Assembly: GCA_963575745.1 (NCBI GenBank)
Contig: CAUYUJ010017961.1
Location: forward strand, 1 to 27,500
Direction of reading: 5' to 3'
DNA length: 27,500 nt
DNA from: Prorocentrum cordatum
Taxonomy: Eukaryota; Sar; Dinophyceae; Prorocentrales; Prorocentraceae
Below, in pieces: positions 1 to 10,034 of the stretch. Position numbers and translations under genes: made by a program. How positions within the stretch are numbered: the first letter of the stretch is position 1; every line of letters starts with the position of its first letter. Under the pieces are notes generated by a model that worked only from the letters and a program-made list of their open reading frames with translations, had not been told where the DNA came from and made no database searches.

Positions 1-93
1 TTTTTTGTTGAAAAACCATTGGTTTTTTGATGTTTTTATGTTAAAATCGCTCCGAACACTAAGCTTTTGTAAGGATTTCGTCTTGCGCGCGCG

Positions 94-188
94 AATGTCC
101 ACTTTACCTTATTTTTTGCAAGGGATTCTTGAAATTTGGTTATGTTAGAACAAGAAATGTCCACTTTAGCTTATTTTTTGCAAGGGAA
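94..188 (+). repeat. Two direct copies of a ~32-bp AT-rich repeat
   Basis: The segment starting AATGTCCACTTTA and ending TTTTTTGCAAGGGA occurs at about 94-125 and again at about 156-188, with one or two mismatches. No gene is visible in the surrounding 1-300, which is AT-rich at the left edge. Confidence 0.7.
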
Positions 189-235
189 AGCGGGCGTCAA
201 CAAAACAACCGGATCTGGTACACATCGTTTTGCCT

Positions 236-255
236 GAGACTTCCTCACGAAAATT
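236..255 (-). repeat. Inverted copy of the GAGGAAGTCTC repeat core
   Basis: On the minus strand this reads AATTTTCGTGAGGAAGTCTC. The same core occurs on the plus strand near 2088, 5530, 7032 and 7076, and in degenerate form between 6810 and 7010. It is a dispersed repeat of this region; no function can be assigned. Confidence 0.55.
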
Positions 256-302
256 ATGAAAATGAGGCTGCGGCCTAGGCGCGGCGAGGGGGCCATGCAC
301 CA

Positions 303-940
<638 letters not shown>

Positions 941-1164
941 CCTTTAATGTCTTCTCTCCCTATCCTTGAGACGCAGAAGTCTCAAAAAGTTGGATGGTTC
1001 AGCACATCCAGGAAACCTATCGCTGGATCGGCCCAGATATGGTTCCAGAAGCGGCCCGGGAAGCTGCGCAGGCGCCAGAAGCAGAGAAGCACCACGTACG
1101 GGCGCCGGCTCGGGCGTCCGGCCCAAAGCCGCTCCAGAATCGGCCCAGGACGGCTTCCCGGGCG

Positions 1165-2045
1165 CCGCAAGCAGAAATTCAGCATTTTCGAAAGAAAAAT
1201 GTGTATTGGAATGGCCTCTTTTCGGCGCGATCGGAACTGCCCGAGCGTCCGGCCCGGGAGCCGGGCTGGGTGCCGGCCGGGCCGGGTGCCGGCCCGAGCT
1301 CCGGAATCGGCCCGGACGGCCTCCCTCCCAGGCGCCGGAAGCAGAAATTCAGCATTTTCGAAAAAAAAAAAAATGTGTATTGGAATGGCCTTTTCTCGGC
1401 GCCGCCTCGGAACTCGATTTTCCGGCGCCCGGGCGCCGGCTCGGGCGCCGACCCGGGCGTCCGGGGCCCGGGAGCCGGGCCGGGTGCCGGCCCGAGCTCC
1501 GGAATCGGCCCGGACGGCCTCCCGGGCGCCGGAAGCAGAAATTCAGCATTTTCGAAAGAAAAATGTGTATTGGAATTGCCTTTTTTCGGCACCGCCTCGG
1601 AACTCGATTTTCCGGCGCCCGGGCGCCGGCTCGGGCGCCGACCCGGGCGTCCGGCCCGGGAGCCGAGCCGGGTGCCGGCCCGAGCTCCAGAATCGGCACG
1701 TACGGCCTCTCGGGCGCCGGAAGCAGAAGTTCAGCATTTTCGGAAGAAAAATGTGTATTGAAATGGCCATTTTTCGGCGCCGCCTCGAAACTCGATTTTC
1801 TGGCGCCCGGGCGCCGGCTCGGGCGCCGACCCGGGCGTCCGGCCCGGGAGCCGGGCCAGGTGCCGGCCCGAGCTCCGGAATCGGCCCGGACGGCCTCCCT
1901 CCCGGGCGCCGGAAGCAGAAATTCAGCATTTTCGAAAGAAAAATGTGTATTGGAATGGCCTTTTTTCGGCGCCGCCTCGGAACTCGATTTTCCGGCGCCC
2001 GGGCCGGCTCGGGCGCCGACCCGGGCGTCCGGCCCGGGAGCCGCT
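1165..2045 (+). repeat. ~190-bp GC-rich tandem repeat, about five copies
   Basis: The anchor TTCAGCATTTTCG recurs at about 1177, 1348, 1543, 1731 and 1922, giving spacings of about 171-195 bp. Each unit has an A-rich segment (GAAAGAAAAATGTGTATTGG) and a GC-rich part with the 14-bp perfect palindrome GGCGCCCGGGCGCC. Several frames on both strands stay open across the array, up to about 420 codons. They are low-complexity Arg/Pro/Gly/Ala readings, as expected from a stop-poor GC satellite, so I do not call a protein. Confidence 0.85.
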
Positions 2046-2079
2046 CTCGGCGGCGAGCAAGAGCACCGAGCCCGAGTAA

Positions 2080-2500
2080 AAAAGGAGGAAGTCTCGAGCC
2101 GGAGCGTTGTTGTTGTTGGGGGGCCGGTTTTGGCGGAACCCCAAAACGCCTGAGCGTGAGCCTCAATTTCAGAGGAAATGCGGCCGGCGCCTCGGCGAGA
2201 GCGTCAGGGCGAATATAGGGGGTCCAACAATAATAATTGTTTAATAATTAAACTTCAACAACAACAGCAACAGCAACAGCAACAACAACAATAACAACAA
2301 CGAAAACAACAACAATAACAATAACAACAACGACAACAACAACAACAACAAGGATAGGGATCTTCCCTGGCCCCCGACGCTCGGGGGACGTGCGGAGCTC
2401 TCCTCCAGGGAGGGGCAGGAGTCGTCCCCGGCCCCCGGGGCCCCCCAACCCGCCCCCCCCCCCCCAACAACACAACAACAACAACGGACCGGTTCAAATA
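2080..2500 (+). repeat. Second composite (TTG)/(CAA) module
   Basis: Left arm at about 2088-2126: GAGGAAGTCTCGAGCCGGAG, a short (TTG)n and a G run. Right arm at 2217-2265: GGGGTCCAACAATAATAATT followed by the inverted repeat GTTTAAT/ATTAAAC and an interrupted (CAA)n to about 2350. At 2450-2490 a C run followed by (CAA)n is an inverted copy of the left arm. A GC-rich spacer lies at 2355-2450. No gene is seen. Confidence 0.7.
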
Positions 2501-2582
2501 AAAAAAAGCCTTCTAGCTCTATTAAGACTTTACACCGGACTCGCTTCGCTTCCTTGCGTGCGCGCGTAAGCGAAGCGAGTCC

Positions 2583-4275
2583 TGGTGCCATCCCTAATAG
2601 GATCCTATTAGAGGTGGATCCATCCCTAATAGGATCCTACTAGAGGTGGATCCATCCCTACTAGGATCCTATTCGAGGCGGATCCATCCCTACTAGGATC
2701 CTATTTGAGGCGGATCCATCCCTAATAGGATCCTATTTGAGGTGGATCCATCCCTAATAAGATCGTATTAGAGGTGGATCCATCCCTAATAGATCCTATT
2801 AGAGGTGGATCCATCCCTAATAGGATCCTATTAGAAGTGGATCCATCCCTAATAGGATCCTATTAGAGGTGGATCCTCCCCTTATTGATCCTATTTAGGA
2901 GGTGATCCATCCCTAATAGGATTCCTATAAAAGGTGATCCATCCCTAATAGGATCCTATTAGAGGTGATCCATCCCTAATAGATCCTATTAGAGGTGGGA
3001 GTGGCTGCACCTCACAGAGATTCCTATTAGAGGTGGATCCATCCCCTATAGGATCCTACCTATTTAGAGGTGCTATCCATCCCTAATAGGAATCCTATTG
3101 AGCGGATCCAAATCCCTAATAATAGGATCCTATTTTTGAGGCGGATGCATCCCTACTAGGATCCTATTTGAAGCGGATCCATCCCTAATAGGATCCTATT
3201 AGAGGTGGATCCATCCCTAATAGGATCCTATTTGAGGCGGATCCATCCCTAATAGGATCCTATTAGAAGTGGATCCATCCCTAATAGGATCCGATTAGAC
3301 GTGGATCCATCCCTCATAGGATCCTATTAGAGGTGGATCCATCCCTAATAGGATCCTATTAGAGGTGGATCCATCCCTAATAGGAACCTATTAGAGGTGG
3401 ATCCATCCCTACTAGGATCCTATTTGAGGTGGATCCATCCCTAATAGGATACTATTAGAGGTGGAGCCATCCCTAATAGGATCCTATTAGAAGTGGATCC
3501 ATCCCTAATAGGATCCTATTAGAGGTGGATCCATACCTAATAGGATCCTATTAGAGGTGGATCCATCCCTAATAGGATCCTATTAGAGGTGGATCCATCC
3601 CTAATAGGATCTATTAGAGGTGGATCCATCCCTAATAGGATCCTATTAGAGGTGGATCCATCCCTAATAGGATCCTATTAGAGGTGGATCCATCCCTAAT
3701 AGGATCATCTTTGAGGCGGCTCCATCCCTAATAGGATCCTATTTGAGGCGGATCCATCCCTAATAGGATCCTATTTGAAGCGGATCCATCCCTAATAGGA
3801 TCCTATTAGAGGTGGATCCATCCCTAATAGGATCCTATTTGAGGCGGCTCCATCCCTAATAGGATCTTATTAGAAGTGGATCCATCCCTAATAGGATCTT
3901 ATTAGAGGTGGATACATCCCTAATAGGATCCTATTAGAGGTGGATCCATCCCTAATAGGATCCTATTAGAGGTGGATCCATCCCTAATAGGAACCTATTA
4001 GAGGTGGATCCATCCCTAATAGGATCCTATTAGAGGTGGATCCATCCCTAATAGGATCCTATTAGAGGTGGAGCCATCCCTAATAGGATCCTATTAGAGG
4101 TGGATCCATCCCTAATAGGATCCTATTAGAAGTGGATCCATCCCTGATATGATCCTATTAGAGGTGGATCCATCCCTAATAGGATCCTATTTGAGGCGGA
4201 TCCATCCCTAATAGGATCCTATTAGAGGTGGATCCATCCCTAATAGGATCCGATTAGAGGTGGATCCATCCCTAA
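2583..4275 (+). repeat. 32-bp satellite with an 18-bp dyad, about 53 copies
   Basis: The unit is 32 bp: GGATCCATCC followed by the perfect palindrome CTAATAGGATCCTATTAG and AGGT. Two main variants are interspersed: ATTAGAGGTGG and ATTTGAGGCGG. Copies are head to tail with no spacers. Between about 2875 and 3135 many units carry 1-4 bp indels and one unrelated stretch near 3000-3020, unlike the clean units on either side. Confidence 0.95.
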
Positions 4276-4366
4276 TGGGAACCGATACAAATCCCATACG
4301 GCCTGTATGGGACCCCACACAGATCCCATACGGCCTGTATGGGATCCACACGGATCCGTATAAAAT
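4276..4366 (+). repeat. Transitional 32-bp repeat
   Basis: Two to three units keep the 32-bp spacing of the preceding satellite with a different dyad, CCCATACGGCCTGTATGGG. They bridge the 2.6-4.3 kb satellite and the downstream ones. Confidence 0.6.
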
Positions 4367-4850
4367 TCCGATGGAGGCCTATATAGAATTCGTATGGAGG
4401 GCTATAGAATTCCGATGGAGGCCTATTGAATTCCTATGGGGGAGCGATAGATTTCCTATGGAGGCCTATATAGAATGCCTATGGAGGCCTATAGAATTCC
4501 TATGGGTGGCCTATAGAGTTCCGATGGAGGCCTATAGAATTCCGATGGAGGCCTATATAGAATTCCTATGGAGGCTTATAGAATTCCGATGGGGGCCTAT
4601 ATAGAATTCCCATGGAGGCCTATAAAAGTCCGATGGGTGCCTATAGAATTCCTATGGAAGCCAATAGAATTTGTATGGGGGCTTATGGGATTCCTATGGA
4701 GGCCTATAGAACTCCTATGGATGCCTATGGAATTCGTATGGAAGCCTACAGAATTCCTATGGGGACCTATATAGAATCCCTATGGAGGCCTATAGAATTC
4801 CTATGGAGGCCGATATAACTCCTATGGTGTGACATCTAGAATTCCTATGG
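4367..4850 (+). repeat. 21/23-bp satellite, about 22 copies
   Basis: The consensus is CTATAGAATTCCTATGGAGGC (21 bp, given here as CTATAGAATTCC then TATGGAGGC), with 23-bp variants carrying an extra TA. It contains GAATTC as a central dyad. Because 21 is a multiple of three, frames of 60-114 codons stay open; the peptide is a simple heptad-like repetition and is not called as a gene. Confidence 0.85.
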
Positions 4851-4884
4851 TGACCTATAGAATGCCTATGGGGGGCCCTATTGA

Positions 4885-5430
4885 ATTCCTATGGACCAAC
4901 ACAGCCGTGGCAGGGTCCGTATCGGGGTCCACACAACTGTATGAGGATATCTATAAGGATCCATACAGCTGTGGTCCGATCCCTACAGGGCCCGATGCAG
5001 CTGTGGTTTGATCCCTATAGGGGTCCACACAGCTGTGGTAGGATCCCTGTAAGGATCCATACAGATGTGGCACGATCCCCATCGGGAGCCATACAGATAC
5101 AGCCTGCTCCCTGTAGGGATCCATACAAACGTGGTAAGATCTAGGGACCGATACAGCTGTGTTAGACGCCTGTAGGGATGCTCAACATCTGTGGTAGGAT
5201 CCCTTTAGGGATCCATACGAATATAATTGAATCCCTATAAGGACCGATGCAGCTGCGGAAGGATCCCTATAAGGACCCATACAGCTGTAGAGCGACCCGT
5301 ATTACGATCCATACAACTGTGGTTGGATCCCTATAGGGATCCCTACACCTGTCGTAGGATCCCTAGACGGATCCACGCGGCTCTGGTAAAATCCCTAAAG
5401 GGAGTCACACAGCTTTGGTAGCACCCCTAT
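4885..5430 (+). repeat. Second 32-bp satellite (CAGCTGTGG family), about 16 copies
   Basis: Degenerate units of about 32 bp consist of AGCTGTGGTAGGATCCC followed by TATAAGGATCCATAC. The period equals that of the 2.6-4.3 kb satellite and GGATCC elements are shared, but the rest of the sequence differs. Confidence 0.8.
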
Positions 5431-5638
5431 AAGGTTGAGTGTCTGGGGGGGCGGGGGCGCGGGGACGTAGGGGCGTGGGGGGGAGCGCCGGGGCCCCAGT
5501 GGAGGACTCCATCAAACCTCAGTGAATTGCGAGGAAGTCTCGAGCGGGAGCCGTCGGCGTTGTTGTTGTTGTTGTTGTTTGGGGGGGGGGGGGGGGGGCG
5601 CGCCGGGGGCCGGCGCCCGCTCCTATTCAACAACAACG

Positions 5639-5704
<66 letters not shown>

Positions 5705-5735
5705 ACAACACCAACAACACCACCAACAACAACAA
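5431..5735 (+). repeat. G-rich tract and third composite (TTG)n/G-run/(CAA)n module
   Basis: 5435-5500 is very G-rich on the plus strand. At 5526-5600 comes GAGGAAGTCTCGAGCGGGAG, (TTG)n and a G run of about 19. A (CAA)n tract interrupted by CAG and CAC units follows at 5628-5735. The order of parts matches 2088-2350 and 7073-7345. Confidence 0.75.
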
Positions 5736-5980
5736 TAAGTTTGAGATTGTTCGCCCTTATCTGCTCGAGTGTCCAATAACGCGAATGTCCCAAACCCTCG
5801 ATACCCGCCCTTTTCGTCTTCGATCGAACCCCTTTTGGGGGGTGTACCTTTCTTCCCTGCAGGCCGGGCCCTGGCAAGCGGCGGGGCGGCCGTGGACCGT
5901 CGGCCTGGCCAGCGGCAGCGCTGATCGGCAGGGCGGCCGCGGACCGTCGACCCGACCCCAAGAGCGACGGACAAAAACCG
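5736..5980. other. Unassigned spacer
   Basis: No gene recognised. A GC-rich stretch is imperfectly duplicated (GGGCGGCCGTGGACCGTCG near 5884 and GGGCGGCCGCGGACCGTCG near 5932). Confidence 0.5.
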
Positions 5981-5982
5981 AT

Positions 5983-6055
5983 CACGACCACGACGACGAC
6001 GACGACGACGACGACGTCGACGACGACGGCAACGACGGCGACGGCGACGACGAGC
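5983..6055 (+). repeat. (GAC)n microsatellite
   Basis: About 70 bp of CACGACGACGAC-type repeat with minor interruptions. Poly-Asp and poly-Arg/Val/Ser frames here are by-products. Confidence 0.85.
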
Positions 6056-6087
6056 GAAAGCGAGAGCGAGAGAGAGAACGACAGCAG

Positions 6088-6800
6088 AGCCACGAAGGAC
6101 ACGAAGTAGGCCACGAAGGGCGACAGCGGGGACACGAAGGGAATGCGTATGGGGCCACGAAGAGCGCGAACGAGCGGGGGCCACGAAGGGCAGATAATGC
6201 GGGGCCACAGAAGGCAACGATGGGGCCACTGAGGGTAGCACCTGGGCCACGTAGGACAATGAGGGGGCCACAAACGGCGACAGCGGGGCCACGAAGGGCA
6301 TGCACATAGGACCACAATGGGCGCGAACGAGCGGGGGCCACGAAGGGCATACGTATGTTGGGCCGCGGAGGGTACGGACGGGGCCACTGAGGGCAGCAAC
6401 GGGAACACGAAGGGCAGCGAGGGGGCCACGAAGGGAGACAGCGGGGCCACGAAGGGTATGCATCTGGGGCCACCACGGGCGCGAACGAGCGGGGGCCACG
6501 AAGGGCATACATATATGGGGCCACGAAACAAAGCGAGGGGGCCACGAAGGGCTGCAACGGGGCCACGAAGGGCAGCGAGGGGGCCACGAAGGGCTGCAAC
6601 GGGGCCACGAAACAAAGCGAGGGGGCCACGAAACGGGCCACGAAGGCAACGCCAGAGGGGGCAACGAGGAGGCCACGAGGGGCTGCAACGGGGCCACGAA
6701 ACAAAGCGAGGGGGCCACGAAGGGCTGCAACGGGGCCACGAAACAAAGCGAGGGGGCCACGAAGGGCTGCAACGGGGCCACGAAGGGCAGCGAGATCCCG
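6088..6800 (+). repeat. 21-bp minisatellite with higher-order variants
   Basis: The core is GGGGCCACGAAGGGC plus a 6-bp variable part (TGCAAC, AGCGAG, ATGCAT...). From 6540 to 6800 the units are regular at 21 bp; before that they are interleaved with GCGCGAACGAGCGGGGGCCA blocks. All three minus frames and two plus frames are open for 160-380 codons because the unit is a multiple of three and lacks stops. A protein of heptads such as VAALRGP is possible but unsupported. Confidence 0.85.
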
Positions 6801-6807
6801 ATTCCTA

Positions 6808-7105
6808 GGTAATCTGCGAAGGAGTCCTAAGCGTGAGCGCGACTCCTGGGTGCCTGGGTGTCGGGAGCGCGGCGCTGGAGTAAATTGCAAGACATTCCAA
6901 CGCAAGGGCGCTATTCTTCAGTAAATTGCAAGCAAGTCTCCAGCGAGAGCGCGACTCCAGAGCGCAGGAGGAGCGATTCCTTAATAAATCCTAAGGAAGT
7001 CCCAACCGAGAGCGCGATTCTGGAATAAAATGCGAGGAAGTCTCGGGCGGGAGCGGGGGTCCTGGCTAAATTGTGAGGAAGTCTCAAGCGGGAGCCGTTG
7101 TTGTT
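6808..7105 (+). repeat. Degenerate 50-60 bp tandem repeat
   Basis: Five to six degenerate units contain TAAATTGCGAGGAAGTCTC and GCGRGAGCGCGACTCC-like parts (near 6815, 6885, 6925, 6985, 7030 and 7070). The last unit runs into the next (TTG) module, so this repeat and the module left arm share sequence. Confidence 0.65.
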
Positions 7106-7345
7106 GCAAACCGGGGGCCAGGGGGCCAAATTGAGCAGGAAGACTTTCCTTGACAAAAAACAAGGTGCGAGCCCCGGGGGGGGCACTTCAATTGGAAAAA
7201 AGCAATGTGCACTGGTGAGGGGGGATCAACAACAATTATTCTTTAAGAATGAAAGTTCAACGAAAACAACAACAACATCATCATCATCATCAACAACAAC
7301 AACAACAGCAGCACAAGCAGCAGCAGCAACAACAACAATAATAAC
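7106..7345 (+). repeat. Fourth composite module
   Basis: A short TTGTTGTTG, then a GGGGGCC-rich spacer, then at 7219-7262 GGGGGATCAACAACAATTAT with the near-palindrome ATTCTTTAAGAAT and GTTCAACG, then an interrupted (AAC/ATC/CAG)n tract to about 7345. The arrangement matches the modules at 303, 2080 and 5526. Confidence 0.7.
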
Positions 7346-8022
7346 AAAATACGAAACGAAACAACAACGAACAGCTGGACGAACAACCTAACAAAGGCAC
7401 AAGCCCAAGATAAACAGAGCTGTGGTCGGTCATTGACCTCCAGGGAGTTCTTCGTGGGAAGGGCTTTCGGCTGTTGAGCCTCATCGGAAGCCATTTGGCC
7501 AAATCTGGCCGGAATAGGCGTGTCTTCGCTGGATGAAATGGGATCAGGCACGATTCGGCTGGTTTTCGACCACAGATATACAAGCGCCGATGCTGAGCTC
7601 AACCTCTCAGGAATTGTATCCTACTAGACGGGTCTTACGCCAGAAAGCACAGGCTCGGGCTGCACCTCGCTGAAAGGCGTGGAGCTAAGGCTCACACGAA
7701 GTACCCTCGGTGAGGGCAGGAACAGAGACAAGATCGGTGACAAGGGCACGGGCTGCCGACCAGAGACTTCCAGTCGGTCGCAGAGGCCTCGGGCACACAG
7801 GCTCTCGCAATGAGCCCCATTGGGCCCACGGGGCCAGGGAACCTTCCCACTCAGAGGCATCGAAACCTGCTTCGGCCTGTGGCTCTAGCCCGCACCAGGC
7901 GTTCAGGCGGACTTCTCGCTGCCTGCCCGTGACGCATGCTCCGCATCTCCTGCAGCGCACCCCCCCCAGGCCCGAGCAAAGATCGGGTCGGGCGAAAGGG
8001 GGGGATAGCAAAGGGGGGGTTT
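7346..8022. other. Unassigned mixed-composition DNA
   Basis: This is the least repetitive stretch of the left part. A minus-strand frame from 7602 down to about 7390 gives a non-repetitive peptide (begins SSASALVYLWSKTSRIVPDP) but has no ATG and runs into the microsatellite. It might be an exon remnant; I do not recognise it. No RNA gene is seen. Confidence 0.3.
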
Positions 8023-8049
8023 GAGAATCAGCTCATGTAGCTGATTCTC
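8023..8049. repeat. Perfect 11-bp-stem inverted repeat
   Basis: GAGAATCAGCT and AGCTGATTCTC flank the 5-nt loop CATGT. A GC-rich inverted region (GGCGCCTCCCGGCGCC) follows at once. Confidence 0.8.
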
Positions 8050-8119
8050 CCGGCGCCTCCCGGCGCCGGAGGCGGCCATGTCTCGAGGAATGGGCCCCTC
8101 GGTGGGGCCGAAACCAGCT

Positions 8120-8177
8120 GCTCCTCCTCCTCCTCCTCCTCCTCCTCCTCCTCCTCCTCCTCCTCCTCCTCCTCCTA
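8120..8177 (+). repeat. (CTC)n microsatellite
   Basis: About 19 uninterrupted CTC/CCT units. Poly-Pro and poly-Arg/Gly frames across it are artefacts. Confidence 0.95.
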
Positions 8178-8328
8178 ACGCGGGCCACCCCGGGCGTACA
8201 CAAAAAAGACGGGTGGGCCAGGCGGCGCCACAAGGGGGCGCGGAGGGGGAGGGGACGAGGAGCCCACGCTCCGAGGCGCCCGCGCGCCGCACCACGGCTC
8301 GGTGAGAGGACCGCACACCTCCGATGCC

Positions 8329-8543
8329 ATGCCACCGGCTGTTGGCTCAACTGAAGGGGCCCAAGGACACAAAAATAAACACACACACACAATTAAACAG
8401 ATTCCCCATATTATCATATATTTTCTCGGTTTTTGTCTTCCCCCCCAATTCCCATATTTTCCCATATTTTCTGGGGAATCGAAGATTAATTGTGTCTGTG
8501 TGTTTTTTTCCCTCCTGAGCAATGCCATCGGCTGTTGGCTCAG
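8329..8543 (+). mobile_element. ~170-bp element between 22-bp direct repeats
   Basis: Near-identical direct repeats (ATGCCACCGGCTGTTGGCTC at 8329 and ATGCCATCGGCTGTTGGCTC at 8522) flank a segment whose ends are inverted: AAACACACACACACAATTAA on the left and TTAATTGTGTCTGTGTGTTT on the right, each with GATTCCCC inside. The body (CCCATATTTTCT near 8453-8472) resembles 13528-13690 and 23957-24100. It is probably a dispersed non-autonomous element; the family is unknown. 8178-8328 and 8544-8690 hold GC-rich unassigned DNA. Confidence 0.5.
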
Positions 8544-8697
8544 CGCGCGCCGCGGGCGAGAGAGCAAGACCTACTCGGCACGCCGCGGCGCCGGCTGGCC
8601 CGGCGCAGCGCGGCCTCCGCAGGGCGGCGGGCGCCCCGGCGGCGGGCGCGGCCGTCGCTGGCCCACGGGGGGCAGCGACGGCTGACATTTATGACCC

Positions 8698-8798
8698 CCA
8701 TGTTTCGGAGATATACATATATATACACATAAATACATATATATATATACATATATATATATGATATATATATGACCCCATGACCCCATGACCCCATG

Positions 8799-8831
<33 letters not shown>

Positions 8832-8860
8832 TATGCATATATATATATATATATGTATAA
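8698..8860 (+). repeat. (AT)n-rich tract with ATGACCCC decamers
   Basis: (TA)n stretches with ACAC interruptions surround three tandem copies of ATGACCCC-type 10-mers (8771-8800). No gene is seen. Confidence 0.85.
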
Positions 8861-9396
8861 ATATTTGATCGGCACAGTCCACGGAGGAAGAAGTGGACAA
8901 ACAACGCATGCAGCGCGACCCAGGCAGCGCTCTGACTAGACATGGCTCCCAATGTGGAGCCCGTGCGCTTGCGGAATAAATATGGAAGGACCGGTCATCG
9001 CTGTCGTCATGGTAGCGGCGCGGGGAGGGGAGGAAATGGGAGGCGGCGGGCGAGCGCCTCGTGGGCGTCGGCCAATGCTCACGCCCGAGACAGGCTCGGA
9101 CCAAGCACGGTCCCGACCATCCGCCACCGCGCTTGCAACAATGGGTGGGTGCGGGCCGTTATTTGTTGCGCTAGCTTCGCTACGCTCGATGCTTCTGCTA
9201 TCGATGCCTATTTGCGAGCCAGAGAGACGCCAGGCAAGCCAGGGGCGCCACGCCGACCTGCAACAGGCAAGCCCGTGTAAAGAATATTAAGGAAATCTGT
9301 ATTGATATTTTCCCGCGCAGGGGTCTGCACTAGTACAGAGCCCCCCCGGAGCTGATAATATCAGCTTTGCTTGATATCGGATGGCCTGGGACGTTA

Positions 9397-9604
9397 GATG
9401 CTCATTCTGGGGACCTTCCTGGAGCCACTCGCTCCACTCGTGCGTCGAAGCTGCGTCGAACCTGAGTAGAACCTGAGTCGAACCTGAGTGGAACCGGAGT
9501 CGAATCTGAGTCGAATCTGTGTCGAACCTGAGTCGAACTTGAGTCGAACTGGGGTCGAACAGATCCGTTAGGTGGGCCCCAGGAAGGTCCCCGAAACGAG
9601 CATC
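9397..9604. repeat. Foldback-like element around an 11-bp minisatellite (unit A)
   Basis: Inverted arms of about 30 bp (9397-9427 and 9573-9604) share GGGGACCTTCCTGG and its complement. They enclose about ten degenerate copies of the 11-mer TCGAACCTGAG. The unit B copy is at 16083-16301, so the element predates the duplication. Just to the left, AGCTGATAATATCAGCT (9350-9366) forms a small hairpin. Confidence 0.7.
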
Positions 9605-9841
9605 GAAGGGACGTGTGCCCCCGCGGGGCTGCTCAGCTCTCGGCAGCAATGATCGGGGCGCTCTCCTCCCGCGCCCAGGCGCCCGCCGCCGCCGGGGCCG
9701 CGCCCCGCCGCCGGAGCGCCAGCGCGGTCCCCCCGAGCACCGCGGCGGCCCCGAGCGCCGCGGCGGCGCCCGCCGCGGGGCCCGTGGGCCACAGCCCAGG
9801 CCGCGGCGGGCCACTGGCCACGGAGTAGGCGGCGGCGGCAC

Positions 9842-10034
9842 CTGCTACGAGGCCGACGTGGCATCACAGCAGCAATTCGGCCCCCGACTTTCGTCCTGGG
9901 CTCGGTTTAGTGAAGTGATGGATTTCGGGGTCCTCACGTGGGAAAAAGCAGCACTTCACTAATCTGGGGCCCCTGGGGCCTCAGTGGGCCCTGGGGCCCA
10001 AAATTAGTGAAGTGATGGTTTTCGGGCCTCGGAC
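9842..10034 (-). mobile_element. 193-bp introner-like element in copy A (predicted GT-AG intron)
   Basis: This is absent from copy B, where the site reads GCAGGT once (16931-16936). In copy A GCAGGT is duplicated on both sides (minus strand; plus-strand ACCTGC at 9840-9845 and 10033-10038). Imperfect terminal inverted repeats start CGAGGCC and share ATCAC, AATT and GGCCCC blocks. Inside is a strong hairpin (CACTTCACTAATCTGGGGCC at 9952 against GGGGCCCAAAATTAGTGAAG at 9993). Minus-strand excision from GT at 10034 to AG at 9842 uses the TSD to give CAG|GT at both ends and restores CCT GCA GGT GCC exactly. Without splicing, the frame ends at 9934 with a foreign tail and loses the membrane anchor. 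Confidence 0.75.

Noticed and set aside
947-2218. 423-codon Arg/Pro-rich protein
   Set aside because: It lies over the ~190-bp GC satellite, with comparable open frames on both strands.
2583-4275. CRISPR array with 32-bp repeats
   Set aside because: The repeats are head to tail without spacers and the context is eukaryotic.
5623-6905. Heptad-repeat protein (VAALRGP-like) of 300-380 codons on the minus strand
   Set aside because: The 21-bp minisatellite keeps every frame open. There is no non-repetitive domain, and the frames also run across (GAC)n and (CAA)n tracts.
8323-8545. GTTGGCTCA near 8341 and 8535 as spliced-leader relics
   Set aside because: Only 8-9 nt match, they are not followed by AAG plus an ORF, and they are part of the 22-bp direct repeats.
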